Shown: positions 1 through 7,652, counted from the first letter of the stretch. The stretch is DNA of 10,928 bases from Bacteroidales bacterium (GCA_029938985.1 JAOZTW010000109.1:1-10928); one strand, 5' to 3'. Numbers and translations: made by a program. Notes: generated by a model not told the origin, from the sequence alone.

Positions 1-77
1 TATATTATCTTTTTGTAGTAAAATTACAACTGTTTGATAATTATATTATTATGAAGGCAAAAACTTTAGGTATTTAA
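1..77 (+). pseudogene. Gene fragment at left edge, matching the inverted repeat in the AAA-ATPase-like gene
   Basis: An open frame enters from outside the window (first full codon at 3) and stops with TAA at 75-77; it ends in KAKTLGI. Positions 20-69 match the reverse complement of 10879-10928 at 49 of 50 bases. At the right edge the same frame reads KAKTLVKK and leads, after one extra A, into the Walker B region of the AAA-ATPase-like gene. Identity stops abruptly after position 69. I infer a broken copy or recombination remnant of that gene family; a repeat unrelated to the gene is also possible. No other family motif is visible in these 25 codons, so the assignment rests only on the shared repeat. 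Confidence 0.4.
20..69. repeat. Left arm of 50-bp terminal inverted repeat
   Basis: It begins AAAATTACAACTGTTTGATA and ends GCAAAAACTTTAG. The reverse complement of 10879-10928 is identical except at position 56 (G here, A there). The two arms sit at opposite ends of the window in inverted orientation. Confidence 0.9.
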
Positions 78-240
78 TATCATAAAATGTTTTAAATTTT
101 TCACAAAAGAACAAATTTAAATAATTAATTACTTGTTTTAATATACCTTAAGTAGTTAATCATATAAACGTAATTTTTTTTCATTTAGAAATTAATTAAT
201 TGTTTTCAGCAACTCAAAATATAGTTTCAGAAATAAATAT

Positions 241-270
241 TTTTATTATGAATGATTTTTGTTAATTTTG
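241..270 (+). promoter_or_regulatory. Candidate Bacteroidota-type promoter for the response regulator
   Basis: TAATTTTG at 263-270 fits the -7 consensus TAnnTTTG. An imperfect -33 element, TTTT at 241-244, lies 18 bases upstream. The predicted transcript start near 277 would leave a leader of about 35 nt before the ATG at 313. Apart from this element and the repeat at 20-69, the stretch 78-312 is AT-rich and shows no further gene or structure. Confidence 0.45.
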
Positions 271-312
271 TACAAACAAAATATTAAGAAATTGTAATAA
301 CTTTTATAAAAA

Positions 313-1080
313 ATGAAATCACTAATAATAGACGATGAACGAAAAGCACGAAATCTTTTAAGAACAATTTTAACAGAATTTTGCCCCGAAGTTGTAGAAA
401 TATACGAAGCCGAAGACTTACCATCAGGAGTTTTATCAATTAACAAATACAATCCAGATATTGTATTTTTAGATGTTGAAATGCCAGAATATGCAGGAAC
501 ACAAATTCTTGATTTTTTTGATAAAACTCAAATAAATTTTCAAATAAATTTTCAAATAGTTTTTACAACCGCCTACAATGAGTATGCAATGAAAGCTTTT
601 GAATTAAATGCTATATCGTATTTACTCAAACCTTTACGTGCAAAACATGTTAAAGAAGCTGTTGCTAAAGTTATGGCAATTTCTACAAGTAAACAAATCA
701 ATACACAGCTTCAAGAACTTAATAACATATTAAAAAATAAATCTTTTGACAAAATAGGACTACCCATTTCAGATGGAATTTTATTTGTTAAATTAGAAGA
801 AATTTTTTATATACAAGCCGATGGTATGTATAGCAAAGTATTTACTGAAACTAATGGAAGTAAGACAATTAGTAAACCTTTAAAATATTTTGAAAATTTA
901 CTAAAAAGTAAAGAAGAGTTTTTTAGAGTTCACCGTTCTTTTTTAATAAATATGAATCATATAAAACAAATAACTCGCAAAGATGGTGGGTACATACTTA
1001 TGGAAAATGACGCTTTAGTAAGTGCTTCGAAGAAAAAAATAACAGAAACAATAGAGTTATTAGAGGTTAAACTTACGTAG
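313..1080 (+). CDS. LytTR-family response regulator (LytR/AlgR type)
   Basis: This is a 255-residue two-component response regulator: an N-terminal receiver domain (about 1-122) joined to a C-terminal LytTR DNA-binding domain (about 147-250). Receiver landmarks are visible: acidic pocket D7-D8-E9, phosphoacceptor D54 in VFLDVEMP, T85-T86 in FTTAY, and K106 in LLKPL. The LytTR half has the usual IFYIQADGMYSKV and FFRVHRSFLIN blocks. Phosphorylation by a sensor kinase, usually a LytS/YehU-like membrane kinase in this phylum, would promote binding to direct-repeat promoter sites. No kinase is in the window; one could lie to the left. An in-frame 12-bp tandem duplication gives QINFQINF just before receiver strand 4. 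The ATG at 313 fits the family start and follows a candidate promoter; a terminator-like hairpin follows at 1150-1215. Confidence 0.93.
   Translation: MKSLIIDDERKARNLLRTILTEFCPEVVEIYEAEDLPSGVLSINKYNPDIVFLDVEMPEYAGTQILDFFDKTQINFQINFQIVFTTAYNEYAMKAFELNAISYLLKPLRAKHVKEAVAKVMAISTSKQINTQLQELNNILKNKSFDKIGLPISDGILFVKLEEIFYIQADGMYSKVFTETNGSKTISKPLKYFENLLKSKEEFFRVHRSFLINMNHIKQITRKDGGYILMENDALVSASKKKITETIELLEVKLT
529..558 (+). repeat. 12-bp in-frame tandem duplication inside the receiver domain
   Basis: CAAATAAATTTT occurs at 529-540 and 541-552, followed by a partial third unit (CAAATA). It encodes QINF-QINF-QI, adding four residues between helix 3 and strand 4 of the receiver domain while keeping the frame. 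Confidence 0.85.
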
Positions 1081-1130
1081 GAATTAAGGCTATCTACGTA
1101 ACGTTGGATTTTATAATTATAAAATTTCTG

Positions 1131-1160
1131 CTTTGTCAAAATTTTTTCACTTTGACAAAG
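1131..1160 (+). repeat. Small hairpin, CTTTGTCAAA / TTTGACAAAG
   Basis: A 10-bp perfect stem (1131-1140 with 1151-1160) encloses a 10-base T-rich loop. The right arm overlaps the larger hairpin at 1150-1204, so the two folds exclude each other. Whether this matters for termination is unknown. Confidence 0.55.
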
Positions 1161-1215
1161 TTGTAATTCGCAGTATATTTGTGATAGTCACAACTTTGAC
1201 AAAGGATTTTTTTTT
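1150..1215 (+). terminator. Likely intrinsic terminator of the response regulator gene
   Basis: Arms CTTTGACAAAGTTGT (1150-1164) and ACAACTTTGACAAAG (1190-1204) pair at 14 of 15 positions around a 25-base loop. The loop side contains a further small stem, TTGTGA/TCACAA at 1179-1193. The arm is followed by GGA and nine T (1207-1215), as expected for a rho-independent terminator on the + strand. It lies about 70 bp beyond the stop codon at 1080. Confidence 0.6.
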
Positions 1216-1256
1216 GTCCAACTTTAAGTGGGTAGCCGCCAAACTATTAATAAGCT

Positions 1257-1528
1257 AAAAAGTCAGGAAAACTTTTTGCTATATTTATCTATTTGATTTT
1301 CATAACAATAAACAATTTACTTGATTATTATTAATCAGTATTTTAGTATTTTGACAAATAATTTTCAACTATTCAGTATATTAATAAATTAAATACAAAT
1401 ATGTTGATTTTTTATGTCTATTTTATATGCAAAATATGTTGTAGAGACAAGGCATGCCTTGTCTCTACAACATATTTTGCGATAAATTGTATGTTTTTAA
1501 TATTGCAGAAAAGTTTTCCCGACTTTTT
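1257..1528. repeat. MITE-like unit bounded by imperfect inverted repeats
   Basis: The left end, 1257-1279 (AAAAAGTCAGGAAAACTTTT, then TGC), is the inverse of 1505-1528, with one indel and one substitution over 24 positions. The 272-bp unit has no coding frame and holds a perfect 52-bp palindrome at 1429-1480. TAATAA occurs just outside both ends (1248-1253 and 1529-1534) and could be a target duplication, but it is weak evidence in such AT-rich sequence. Its right end lies directly against the stop codon of the DUF5723-like gene, so the arms could also act as a long-range terminator stem. I infer a small non-autonomous mobile element; no transposase is present. Confidence 0.4.
1429..1480. repeat. 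Perfect 52-bp palindrome (GTAGAGAC...GTCTCTAC type)
   Basis: The two 26-base arms are exact reverse complements with no loop, centred on GGCATGCC. The outer part is AT-rich (GCAAAATATG) and the inner part is GTAGAGACAAGGCA. Interspersed palindromes with GTAGAGAC/GTCTCTAC arms are, as I recall, widespread in cyanobacteria and some Bacteroidota. Its base composition is clearly richer in G+C than its surroundings, which suggests insertion. A terminator role at the end of the converging genes is an alternative. Confidence 0.85.
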
Positions 1529-1534
1529 TAATAA

Positions 1535-3046
1535 TTAGTCTAAAAGTCCTAAATCTTTTTTATTTCTACAACCAAATGTGAGGTTGAAACCTACATGAAA
1601 TGTAAGTTGTTTCGTGCTTTTAATCAGTGTGTTTGCGGCTTTTAAACTTGAAAGTCCGTAAATAGGTAATGCTATATTATCCGAAATAGCATACCACTGA
1701 AATGGTCCTAATTTATAGGCAAGTCCCATTCCAATATTATTGTATTTTTTGTATTGAATAGTATGTGCCAAAGAGTAAGACCAGCCTTTCCATAAATTTA
1801 TATTTGCTGAAGTAGTAAAAGCCGAATGAAGTTTATTTTTGTAAAAATATCCTCTGTATAGTAATCCAATATCAAACCATGAAACTGGTGAATAATTAGC
1901 ACCAAAATACATTTTTGTACTAAGAGATGTTGTATATGCTTTGTTCTCAAAATTAGGATTAGAAAGCGAAATAAGTGTGTCAAGCATATCATTAACAAAA
2001 CTGTCAATTGCTACTTGTCGTAAATCAGTATCCTCAAATGTAGAAAATATACCAAGCCCAACTGGTGCATATTTATTAGCATCTGCACCTGTAAAATCAA
2101 ATTCAGATTCTTCAGTAGTAGCAATTAAAGCGTTGTTCTTCCATCTTATATAACCGAGATCAACAACACTTGCCGAAAATTCAAACATATTATTTAAATT
2201 ATATACAACTCCAATATCCACACCAAGACCTCTGTTTTTTTGAAACACCATAGACATAATTGCAGAAGTAGTAGGCGAGAAATCATCAAATTCATCAGTT
2301 CCTGCTAACGAATCTGGAATACCATTTTCGTTGTAAATTGGTTCTATTGGCATCATTGAGGACGTTCTAAAATCAAATTTTGTAGTATAGGTGTATGCGT
2401 AGTTAGAGGCATCTTCTGTAGATGTTTCCCAGTCTAAGTCAAATTTTTTGGTTGTAAAATTTGCTATACCAACAAGGTATTTTAATTTCACTCCTACTGT
2501 TAATCCAGGAATAACTTCTTTTGAAACAGCAAGTCCAATTTCGTTGTAATTTGAAAAATCTTCTCCAAAATTTGAAAGATTTAAAGAGCTTCCGTCTTCG
2601 TAGTAATTACCATCTTTGATATTAAAAACACTTTGTGGGTAGCTAAACCGTTGAACTGTTTTATTGGTCATATCAAGAGTTACTTGATAGTCTTTTACCC
2701 AAAAGCCAACATTAAAAATTGATAGTTGATTCTCTAAGTTTAAATGATTAACAGAACTTAGGCTGTTGTAAAATTGATCAACTTCAAAGTCAAATTTTCC
2801 CTCTGCTGTTTCTGCAGAAAAAAGGTCTTTATAAGTAAAACCTGTGTTCACAACATCAAGGTATGTAGATGAAAGTACTGGTAAACCAATAAAAACATTG
2901 CATTTATGCTGACGAGCAGGATTGTTATTCATAGACAAACGAAGATTTGTCATATTGTACAGTGTTTGGTCTTGCCCAAAACTTTCACTGTTTATAAATA
3001 GTAGCAACATTGTTATTGTTGCTATTGATATAAGTATTTTTTTCAT
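1535..3046 (-). CDS. DUF5723-like outer-membrane beta-barrel protein
   Basis: A 503-residue protein with a Sec signal peptide (about 1-24, cut near SFGQ) and a long mature part of alternating aromatic/hydrophobic beta-strands, as in outer-membrane barrels. Features that recall the Bacteroidota family DUF5723 include a mature N-terminus with an NPA motif (42-44), an early IGLP block near 53, repeated strand pairs such as GLTVGVKLKYLVG and MYFGANYSP, and strands ending in aromatics near the C-terminus. The family has no known function; members are predicted surface or outer-membrane proteins and often lie beside lipoprotein genes, as here (the lipoprotein gene lies 183 bp upstream). The start is the only ATG that yields a complete signal peptide. 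No clear -7 element was seen upstream. The family name is recalled, not searched. Confidence 0.75.
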   Translation of the reverse strand: MKKILISIATITMLLLFINSESFGQDQTLYNMTNLRLSMNNNPARQHKCNVFIGLPVLSSTYLDVVNTGFTYKDLFSAETAEGKFDFEVDQFYNSLSSVNHLNLENQLSIFNVGFWVKDYQVTLDMTNKTVQRFSYPQSVFNIKDGNYYEDGSSLNLSNFGEDFSNYNEIGLAVSKEVIPGLTVGVKLKYLVGIANFTTKKFDLDWETSTEDASNYAYTYTTKFDFRTSSMMPIEPIYNENGIPDSLAGTDEFDDFSPTTSAIMSMVFQKNRGLGVDIGVVYNLNNMFEFSASVVDLGYIRWKNNALIATTEESEFDFTGADANKYAPVGLGIFSTFEDTDLRQVAIDSFVNDMLDTLISLSNPNFENKAYTTSLSTKMYFGANYSPVSWFDIGLLYRGYFYKNKLHSAFTTSANINLWKGWSYSLAHTIQYKKYNNIGMGLAYKLGPFQWYAISDNIALPIYGLSSLKAANTLIKSTKQLTFHVGFNLTFGCRNKKDLGLLD

Positions 3047-3093
3047 TTGAGTTTATTTTTAAATTATTTTTTTAAAGAAATTTTGTTGAAAAT

Positions 3094-3132
3094 ACAATTG
3101 AAATTCAGTTGAAAACAATTGAAATTCAGTTG
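3094..3132. repeat. 21-bp direct repeat upstream of the DUF5723-like gene
   Basis: ACAATTGAAATTCAGTTG occurs at 3094-3111 and again at 3115-3132, separated by AAA. It lies about 50-85 bp upstream of the start codon of the - strand gene and could be a paired operator or a simple slippage duplication. Confidence 0.75.
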
Positions 3133-3144
3133 TTTATTATACTA

Positions 3145-3192
3145 TTATTTATATAAAACTTTGTTTTTAAAAACAAAGTTTTATATAAATAA
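3145..3192. repeat. Perfect 48-bp AT-rich palindrome, possible terminator
   Basis: Arms of 24 bases (3145-3168 and 3169-3192) are exact reverse complements, centred on TTTTTAAAAA with CTTTG/CAAAG inside. It lies about 40 bp beyond the stop of the upstream lipoprotein gene and before the DUF5723-like gene. A terminator or RNA-end stabiliser for the lipoprotein transcript is plausible, although no T-run follows the stem. Confidence 0.7.
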
Positions 3193-3234
3193 ATTTTAAG
3201 GTGTAAACCAATTCTTTATTCCTAATTCCTTATT
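3192..3234. repeat. Dispersed repeat, copy 1
   Basis: The sequence AATTTTAAGGTGTAAACCAA followed by AATTC-rich heptamers matches 8187-8229 in the same orientation at 39 of 43 positions. This copy covers the stop codon (3230-3232) of the lipoprotein gene and adjoins the 48-bp palindrome. Confidence 0.8.
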
Positions 3235-4498
3235 CAGGAATATCTCCAGTACTTCCACCGTAATCTACTCTTACTCCGAGTTTTATACCAAGTGTACACC
3301 ACGAATATATTTTAACATACTGTTCTGAAGTTGACTGATGTGAATTAAATGTTCCTGTTAGTACAATTTTGGCAGCATGATTAGTTTTTAGAGTTGTGAG
3401 TTGTTCCTGCGTTAAATGAATAGTAAATTGACTTTTTTGCGAAGAAGTTGGTACACCACTTCCATCGGTAATTGCTTCAAGAAATTCAAATTTACCATCG
3501 TTATCATCATTTTCTAACACAAGAATAGGAGTTGGATTTATTATGCTATCGTTGTTTACATCGTGAAAAGAAATATTCATAATTCCGCTTGCTGGAATAA
3601 AATTGTCGAACATTAATTTTATGGTAACTGCTTTTATTTGTTCAATATTATTTGTATCCGAAGCAAAGTCAAAATCCACGGTGTCGCCAAGTACAAAATC
3701 TATCAAACGTGCCTCTAATGGTATGTCAACATCTATATCTACACTAATAGAATCTGTATTATTTAAGGCATAAGGTAATTGTTGATCGCTGTCGCTTCCA
3801 ACAGTCATTTTAAAAGCCAGATATTTTGGTATTGGTGAAAATATATCTGGTAATTCAGGTAATTCAACTTTATCAATATAAACGTCAGTGTTGGCGTAAG
3901 TACCTGTTGCTGTGGGCGTATTAAGTAGTTTTACGAAATTTGTTGGAGTAATTGATGAGGTGTCTCCAATTGCATTAAGAAAGGTAATTGAGTTTAATTT
4001 AAAATAACTCACTAATGGAATAGAGTTTTTAAAAATGAAAGTAATTTTTGGGTCGTTAAAAAACAAATGTCCACTAAGAGCGTTCTCATAAATCTTCATC
4101 TTTGAGTTGTCTGTTGCAAAACCAAAAGTTGTAGCTGGTATTGTTGTTCCTGCTGGCAAATCGGCAATGCCTTCATAAATATCATTTGTACTTATTGATA
4201 ATACTTTTTTAAAATACATTCTCAAATGTATTAATGAATTGTCATCAATTTCTACAAACAACGAAGAGTCGGAAGATGGAATAAATTGGCTTAGTGGTAG
4301 TTTTGTGTCAAGAATTGGCACAGCTACTATTCCGTCTATCCACATTTCATCAGAAAGGTTGTTTATTTCATTAAATTCCTCATTCAAAAGACCTTCGAAG
4401 TCTTCAAAATCAGAAATTTTTCTACATGATTGTGTAGTAAGAAGGCTACCAATCAACAATGCTACTAAAATAAGTAGCGGCATTTTATACTTTTTCAT
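3230..4498 (-). CDS. Putative lipoprotein of unknown function
   Basis: A 422-residue protein beginning with a lipoprotein-type signal peptide: basic KKYK, a hydrophobic stretch 7-20, then TTQSC with the likely lipidated cysteine at 25. The mature part is rich in beta-strand and acidic residues and resembles stacked beta-sandwich modules, with Asp/Asn-rich stretches (VNNDSI, ENDDNDGKF near 320-340) that might bind calcium. I do not recognise a named family. The gene lies between a membrane-anchored propeller-like protein (192 bp upstream) and an outer-membrane barrel (183 bp downstream), so a role at the outer membrane or surface with the barrel is a reasonable inference. The last codons lie inside a dispersed repeat, so the extreme C-terminus may have been altered by repeat insertion. 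No exact -7 element was seen upstream. Confidence 0.8.
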   Translation of the reverse strand: MKKYKMPLLILVALLIGSLLTTQSCRKISDFEDFEGLLNEEFNEINNLSDEMWIDGIVAVPILDTKLPLSQFIPSSDSSLFVEIDDNSLIHLRMYFKKVLSISTNDIYEGIADLPAGTTIPATTFGFATDNSKMKIYENALSGHLFFNDPKITFIFKNSIPLVSYFKLNSITFLNAIGDTSSITPTNFVKLLNTPTATGTYANTDVYIDKVELPELPDIFSPIPKYLAFKMTVGSDSDQQLPYALNNTDSISVDIDVDIPLEARLIDFVLGDTVDFDFASDTNNIEQIKAVTIKLMFDNFIPASGIMNISFHDVNNDSIINPTPILVLENDDNDGKFEFLEAITDGSGVPTSSQKSQFTIHLTQEQLTTLKTNHAAKIVLTGTFNSHQSTSEQYVKIYSWCTLGIKLGVRVDYGGSTGDIPE

Positions 4499-4690
4499 AT
4501 TGTTTAGTTTTAGTTGTTAATAGATTAATTTAGTTTGAAAATATTTGGTTTAAAATTTTTGATAAAATTAATAAAAAAAAATTTAAAAAAGTGAAAATTG
4601 ACAAAAAAAAAAATATAAAATTAATATTTTTTATTCTAATAAATTAAATATCTGTTGTTTATCTCCAATTTAATTATCTAAACGAAAATT

Positions 4691-7432
4691 TTATTCAATT
4701 TGATAGTTATAAATTGATTTATCTATAAATCCAACTATAAGATTGAAATTATTTTGAGAGTTTAACACACCTACTGAAAATTCAGTACTTCCTTTTAGTG
4801 GAAATCCTTTGTGTAGTTTTCCATCATTATTTATGAGATATATTTTATTTTCTTTTGAAGGCACAATTCCTATTTTCACATCATCAATTGAAAATCTAAA
4901 AATTATTGGTGCTTTTGTTATTTGATTACTAAAGTCATAATTATACAACGAAGATAAATCGTTGTTTAATACTGTAAGATGATTTTTTTCTGTAAAAATA
5001 TAATCTTTTTTTCCGTCGTTATTTATGTCGGCATAAGTAAAGTGGTGGTATTCAGGCGAAATATCTGTATTATCTAAAGTAATAGTACCATCTAATTTAA
5101 TTTTCACTATTTCTCCTTTTGTGTTTGTTGTAACAAAATATGCTTTTTTATTTTGTGTTGCTTCTTGAAAATAAAAATTTGAATTTTGTGAAATATTGTA
5201 TTGTTGAGCTATTTCAATACGAGTATTTCCTTTTCTATCAAGTATATAAATATTTAATTTATCTGAAAAAATGATATAATCCTTTTTTTGATAATTAAAG
5301 TGTTGAATAGGTTTTGAAACTACTGTTTCGGTGTTTGTTTTTTGCCATCCATCGCTAATTGTGCCATCTTTTTGATAAAGATAAACTTTTTTATTTTCAC
5401 ATGCAACAAAAAATCTATAATCGTTGTTGTTTTCGTAGTCAAAAAATGCCACCGAGTTGGTTGCTGGCGACTCTAATTTGATAGGAAAACCGTCTATATT
5501 GTTACCATTGCGGTCAATAATATATATGTAATTTGCTGTGTTAAAGAGCAATTGGTATTTAGAGTTGTCGTAGTATTCTACTTGATGTATTTTACCAATA
5601 ATTTTTTCCGAAAACTCTTTTTTAAATAATATTTTTCCATTGTTATCAATCAAGTAGATATTATTTAATATATCTTGTACAAAAATCTCTTTCTTAAAAG
5701 TATAATGATTTGTTAATAAGAACGGTTTTGTTAATATTTTTGCATCAAGTTTTGTATTCCAAATAGCTTTATTTGATACTTGTGCATTGGGGTTGTAATT
5801 TAATACCATGTTTGTATAAAACAACTCACTTTGAGAAGAAAATTGAATAACAAACTCTTGGAATTTACTTAATTTTTTGGTGTTAATTTTGTACCATTCA
5901 GACATTTCGTTGTTTAAAAACTTTATGTTTTGTCCCGAACTTTTTTCAATATTGTAATATACAAAAATATTTGATTTTGATGTTAATTGTTCCGATAAGT
6001 TTTGAAACGATTCACTGTTTTGCAAATTGTTTTTAAAAGCAATTGTTTGAATAATTTTTTTCAGATTTTCGTAACTATCAGTAAATATTATATTATTTTC
6101 ATGTAAAAAATAATATTTATGTTCTGGTATGGCATGTAAGTTTTCAAAGGCATAATTTAAAATATTATCAATTGGAGATTTATAAACAGTAAATTTTGTT
6201 TCTTTATCTAATTTATATTCTGTACTATAGTCTTCTATTTTTAGTTTAGTTGAATCGCAGTAAACCTCTGTTATATTGGTTAAAAGTGCTTTTGCTTCTT
6301 TTGTTGATTTTACTTTGAGAATTACGTATTCACTAAAGTTAGACTCCGCAAAAGTAATTTGGTTGTCTAATATTTCAAATAATATTTTTTGAATATCAAT
6401 TTTATATTTCTTGTTAAAATTAGCATTTTTCAAATTCCATTTATATTCCAAATCATGACTTTTCAGATATTCAATAAAATTGCGTTTAAATTCGTATTTG
6501 TCAGAAAAACCATAACTTGTAAAACGTGAGGTCTCTTCTGGTAATATTTCTGCTACATTGCTTTTAATCGGATTTTGTTTTGTGAAAATATTAATAAATT
6601 TGTCGTAATTTGTTCCAGCATAGGCAAATCCATTAAGATTAATACTTGTGTTATCCAAGCTTAAATCCATTGCGGTCCAGCTGGCAAATCCATTTATCTT
6701 TTTTGTTTTTTTTCCTATCTTTGGAGATAGCAAATGTTTGAAAGCGTTAGGGAAGTGTTCGTAATTAATGTATAAATTAGCCAAAACATTTTTGCCTACC
6801 GATTTGGATATTTGTTTAAAATTATAATCTATTGCTATTGAATTATTACTTTTTATTTGACGAATAGAATTTTCGGCAAGTAAGGTTGAAAAACTAAAAA
6901 TTAGTATTCCTTTTGAAAAAGAAAAAGAAAAATTATTTTTTTTATTCAAATCTTCAAAACTCACATCAAATATTTTTGTATTATCATGATTTCGCTCAGT
7001 AATAGTAGCTTTGTCTTTTAATAGTATCTCCAATTTCTTCATCATTCGTTTCTGATTTGCTGTTCTTGGGAGAGAAACGAGATATAAAAAATGGAGTTTA
7101 TTTTTGCCTTGCAAATGTGCCGAAATCAAAATATTTTTGTTTGATAAAATATTAAAATCTTTTTTAAACAAAGAGTCAATAAAATTTAATTGTTTATTTT
7201 GTTTTTTAAAGGTGGAAATTTGAATTAAATCGTTCCAAATATCATTATTTTTAATAGAACTTGATAGTTTTGTAAAATCAGATGTTTCTAAAATAAACGA
7301 TGCGTCAAGTGGAACAGCATCTATTGCGGGCGACAATTCTTTCTGTTGATTTGTTTGTATTAAAAGATATGATGCCAAAATAAAAATTAAAAATACTATA
7401 ATTATTATTATTGGTAGTCTATATTTTTTCAT
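4691..7432 (-). CDS. Large membrane-anchored protein, DUF3352-like N-half and propeller-like C-terminus
   Basis: A 913-residue protein of unknown function. Residues 3-29 form one N-terminal membrane segment (YRLPIIIIIVFLIFILASYL), so most of the chain is probably outside the cytoplasm. The segment after it (PAIDAVPLDASFILETSDFT) recalls DUF3352-type proteins, which start with a similar 'P.da.f.e..d' stretch; this link is tentative. From about 560 onward, repeated strands of the type YIYIIDRNGN-GFPIKL, KVYLYQKDGT-DGW, IYLINNDGKLHKGFPLKG suggest a PQQ/VCBS-like beta-propeller, with a calcium-binding-like DINNDGKKD at about 802. I chose the ATG at 7432; the frame also continues upstream to a TTG at 7468, but that would put FFNYSLILQFF before the basic KKYR start of the membrane anchor. 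The gene is separated by 192 bp from the lipoprotein gene downstream. Confidence 0.8.
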   Translation of the reverse strand: MKKYRLPIIIIIVFLIFILASYLLIQTNQQKELSPAIDAVPLDASFILETSDFTKLSSSIKNNDIWNDLIQISTFKKQNKQLNFIDSLFKKDFNILSNKNILISAHLQGKNKLHFLYLVSLPRTANQKRMMKKLEILLKDKATITERNHDNTKIFDVSFEDLNKKNNFSFSFSKGILIFSFSTLLAENSIRQIKSNNSIAIDYNFKQISKSVGKNVLANLYINYEHFPNAFKHLLSPKIGKKTKKINGFASWTAMDLSLDNTSINLNGFAYAGTNYDKFINIFTKQNPIKSNVAEILPEETSRFTSYGFSDKYEFKRNFIEYLKSHDLEYKWNLKNANFNKKYKIDIQKILFEILDNQITFAESNFSEYVILKVKSTKEAKALLTNITEVYCDSTKLKIEDYSTEYKLDKETKFTVYKSPIDNILNYAFENLHAIPEHKYYFLHENNIIFTDSYENLKKIIQTIAFKNNLQNSESFQNLSEQLTSKSNIFVYYNIEKSSGQNIKFLNNEMSEWYKINTKKLSKFQEFVIQFSSQSELFYTNMVLNYNPNAQVSNKAIWNTKLDAKILTKPFLLTNHYTFKKEIFVQDILNNIYLIDNNGKILFKKEFSEKIIGKIHQVEYYDNSKYQLLFNTANYIYIIDRNGNNIDGFPIKLESPATNSVAFFDYENNNDYRFFVACENKKVYLYQKDGTISDGWQKTNTETVVSKPIQHFNYQKKDYIIFSDKLNIYILDRKGNTRIEIAQQYNISQNSNFYFQEATQNKKAYFVTTNTKGEIVKIKLDGTITLDNTDISPEYHHFTYADINNDGKKDYIFTEKNHLTVLNNDLSSLYNYDFSNQITKAPIIFRFSIDDVKIGIVPSKENKIYLINNDGKLHKGFPLKGSTEFSVGVLNSQNNFNLIVGFIDKSIYNYQIE

Positions 7433-7644
7433 AAAAAACTGTAAGATTAATGAATAATTGAAAAACAAACAAGGAATAATTTATCCGCTGAAAATATTCA
7501 ATTTAATTTTTAATTGTGGTTATTGAGTGGGTTTTAAATAGATAGCAGTATATATTAGTCTTTTTTTAAGAGGTTATTTTTACGCTAACTTAGGTGAAAA
7601 ATATTTTTCGCTTATATGTAAATATTTTTTAAAGAAACAGAATG

Positions 7645-7652
7645 CAAAAATA
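7645..7652 (-). promoter_or_regulatory. Weak candidate -7 element upstream of the 913-residue protein
   Basis: On the - strand this reads TATTTTTG, fitting TAnnTTTG. No convincing -33 element lies at the usual distance, and the implied leader would be about 200 nt. In AT-rich sequence this could be chance. The gap 7433-7699 shows nothing else. Confidence 0.2.

Larger units (their letters stand above)
1081..1534. other. Gene-free, repeat-rich intergenic region
   Basis: These 454 bp separate the response regulator from the convergent DUF5723-like gene. No convincing open frame is present. The left third holds copies of the near-palindrome CTTTG(A/T)CAAAG forming hairpins. The rest (1257-1528) is a unit bounded by inverted repeats with a perfect palindrome at 1429-1480. 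The separate entries give details. Confidence 0.8.

Noticed and set aside
1..312. tRNA, small RNA or riboswitch in the left non-coding stretch
   Set aside because: No cloverleaf, conserved loop or stable G+C stem is visible; sequence is plain AT-rich apart from the repeat and candidate promoter.
4499..4690. Promoter or terminator between the lipoprotein and the 913-residue protein genes
   Set aside because: No exact TAnnTTTG on the - strand and no stable stem; only homopolymeric A/T runs.
7433..7468. Longer TTG start for the 913-residue protein
   Set aside because: It would add twelve mainly hydrophobic residues before a normal basic start of the membrane anchor; the ATG at 7432 is the more natural start.
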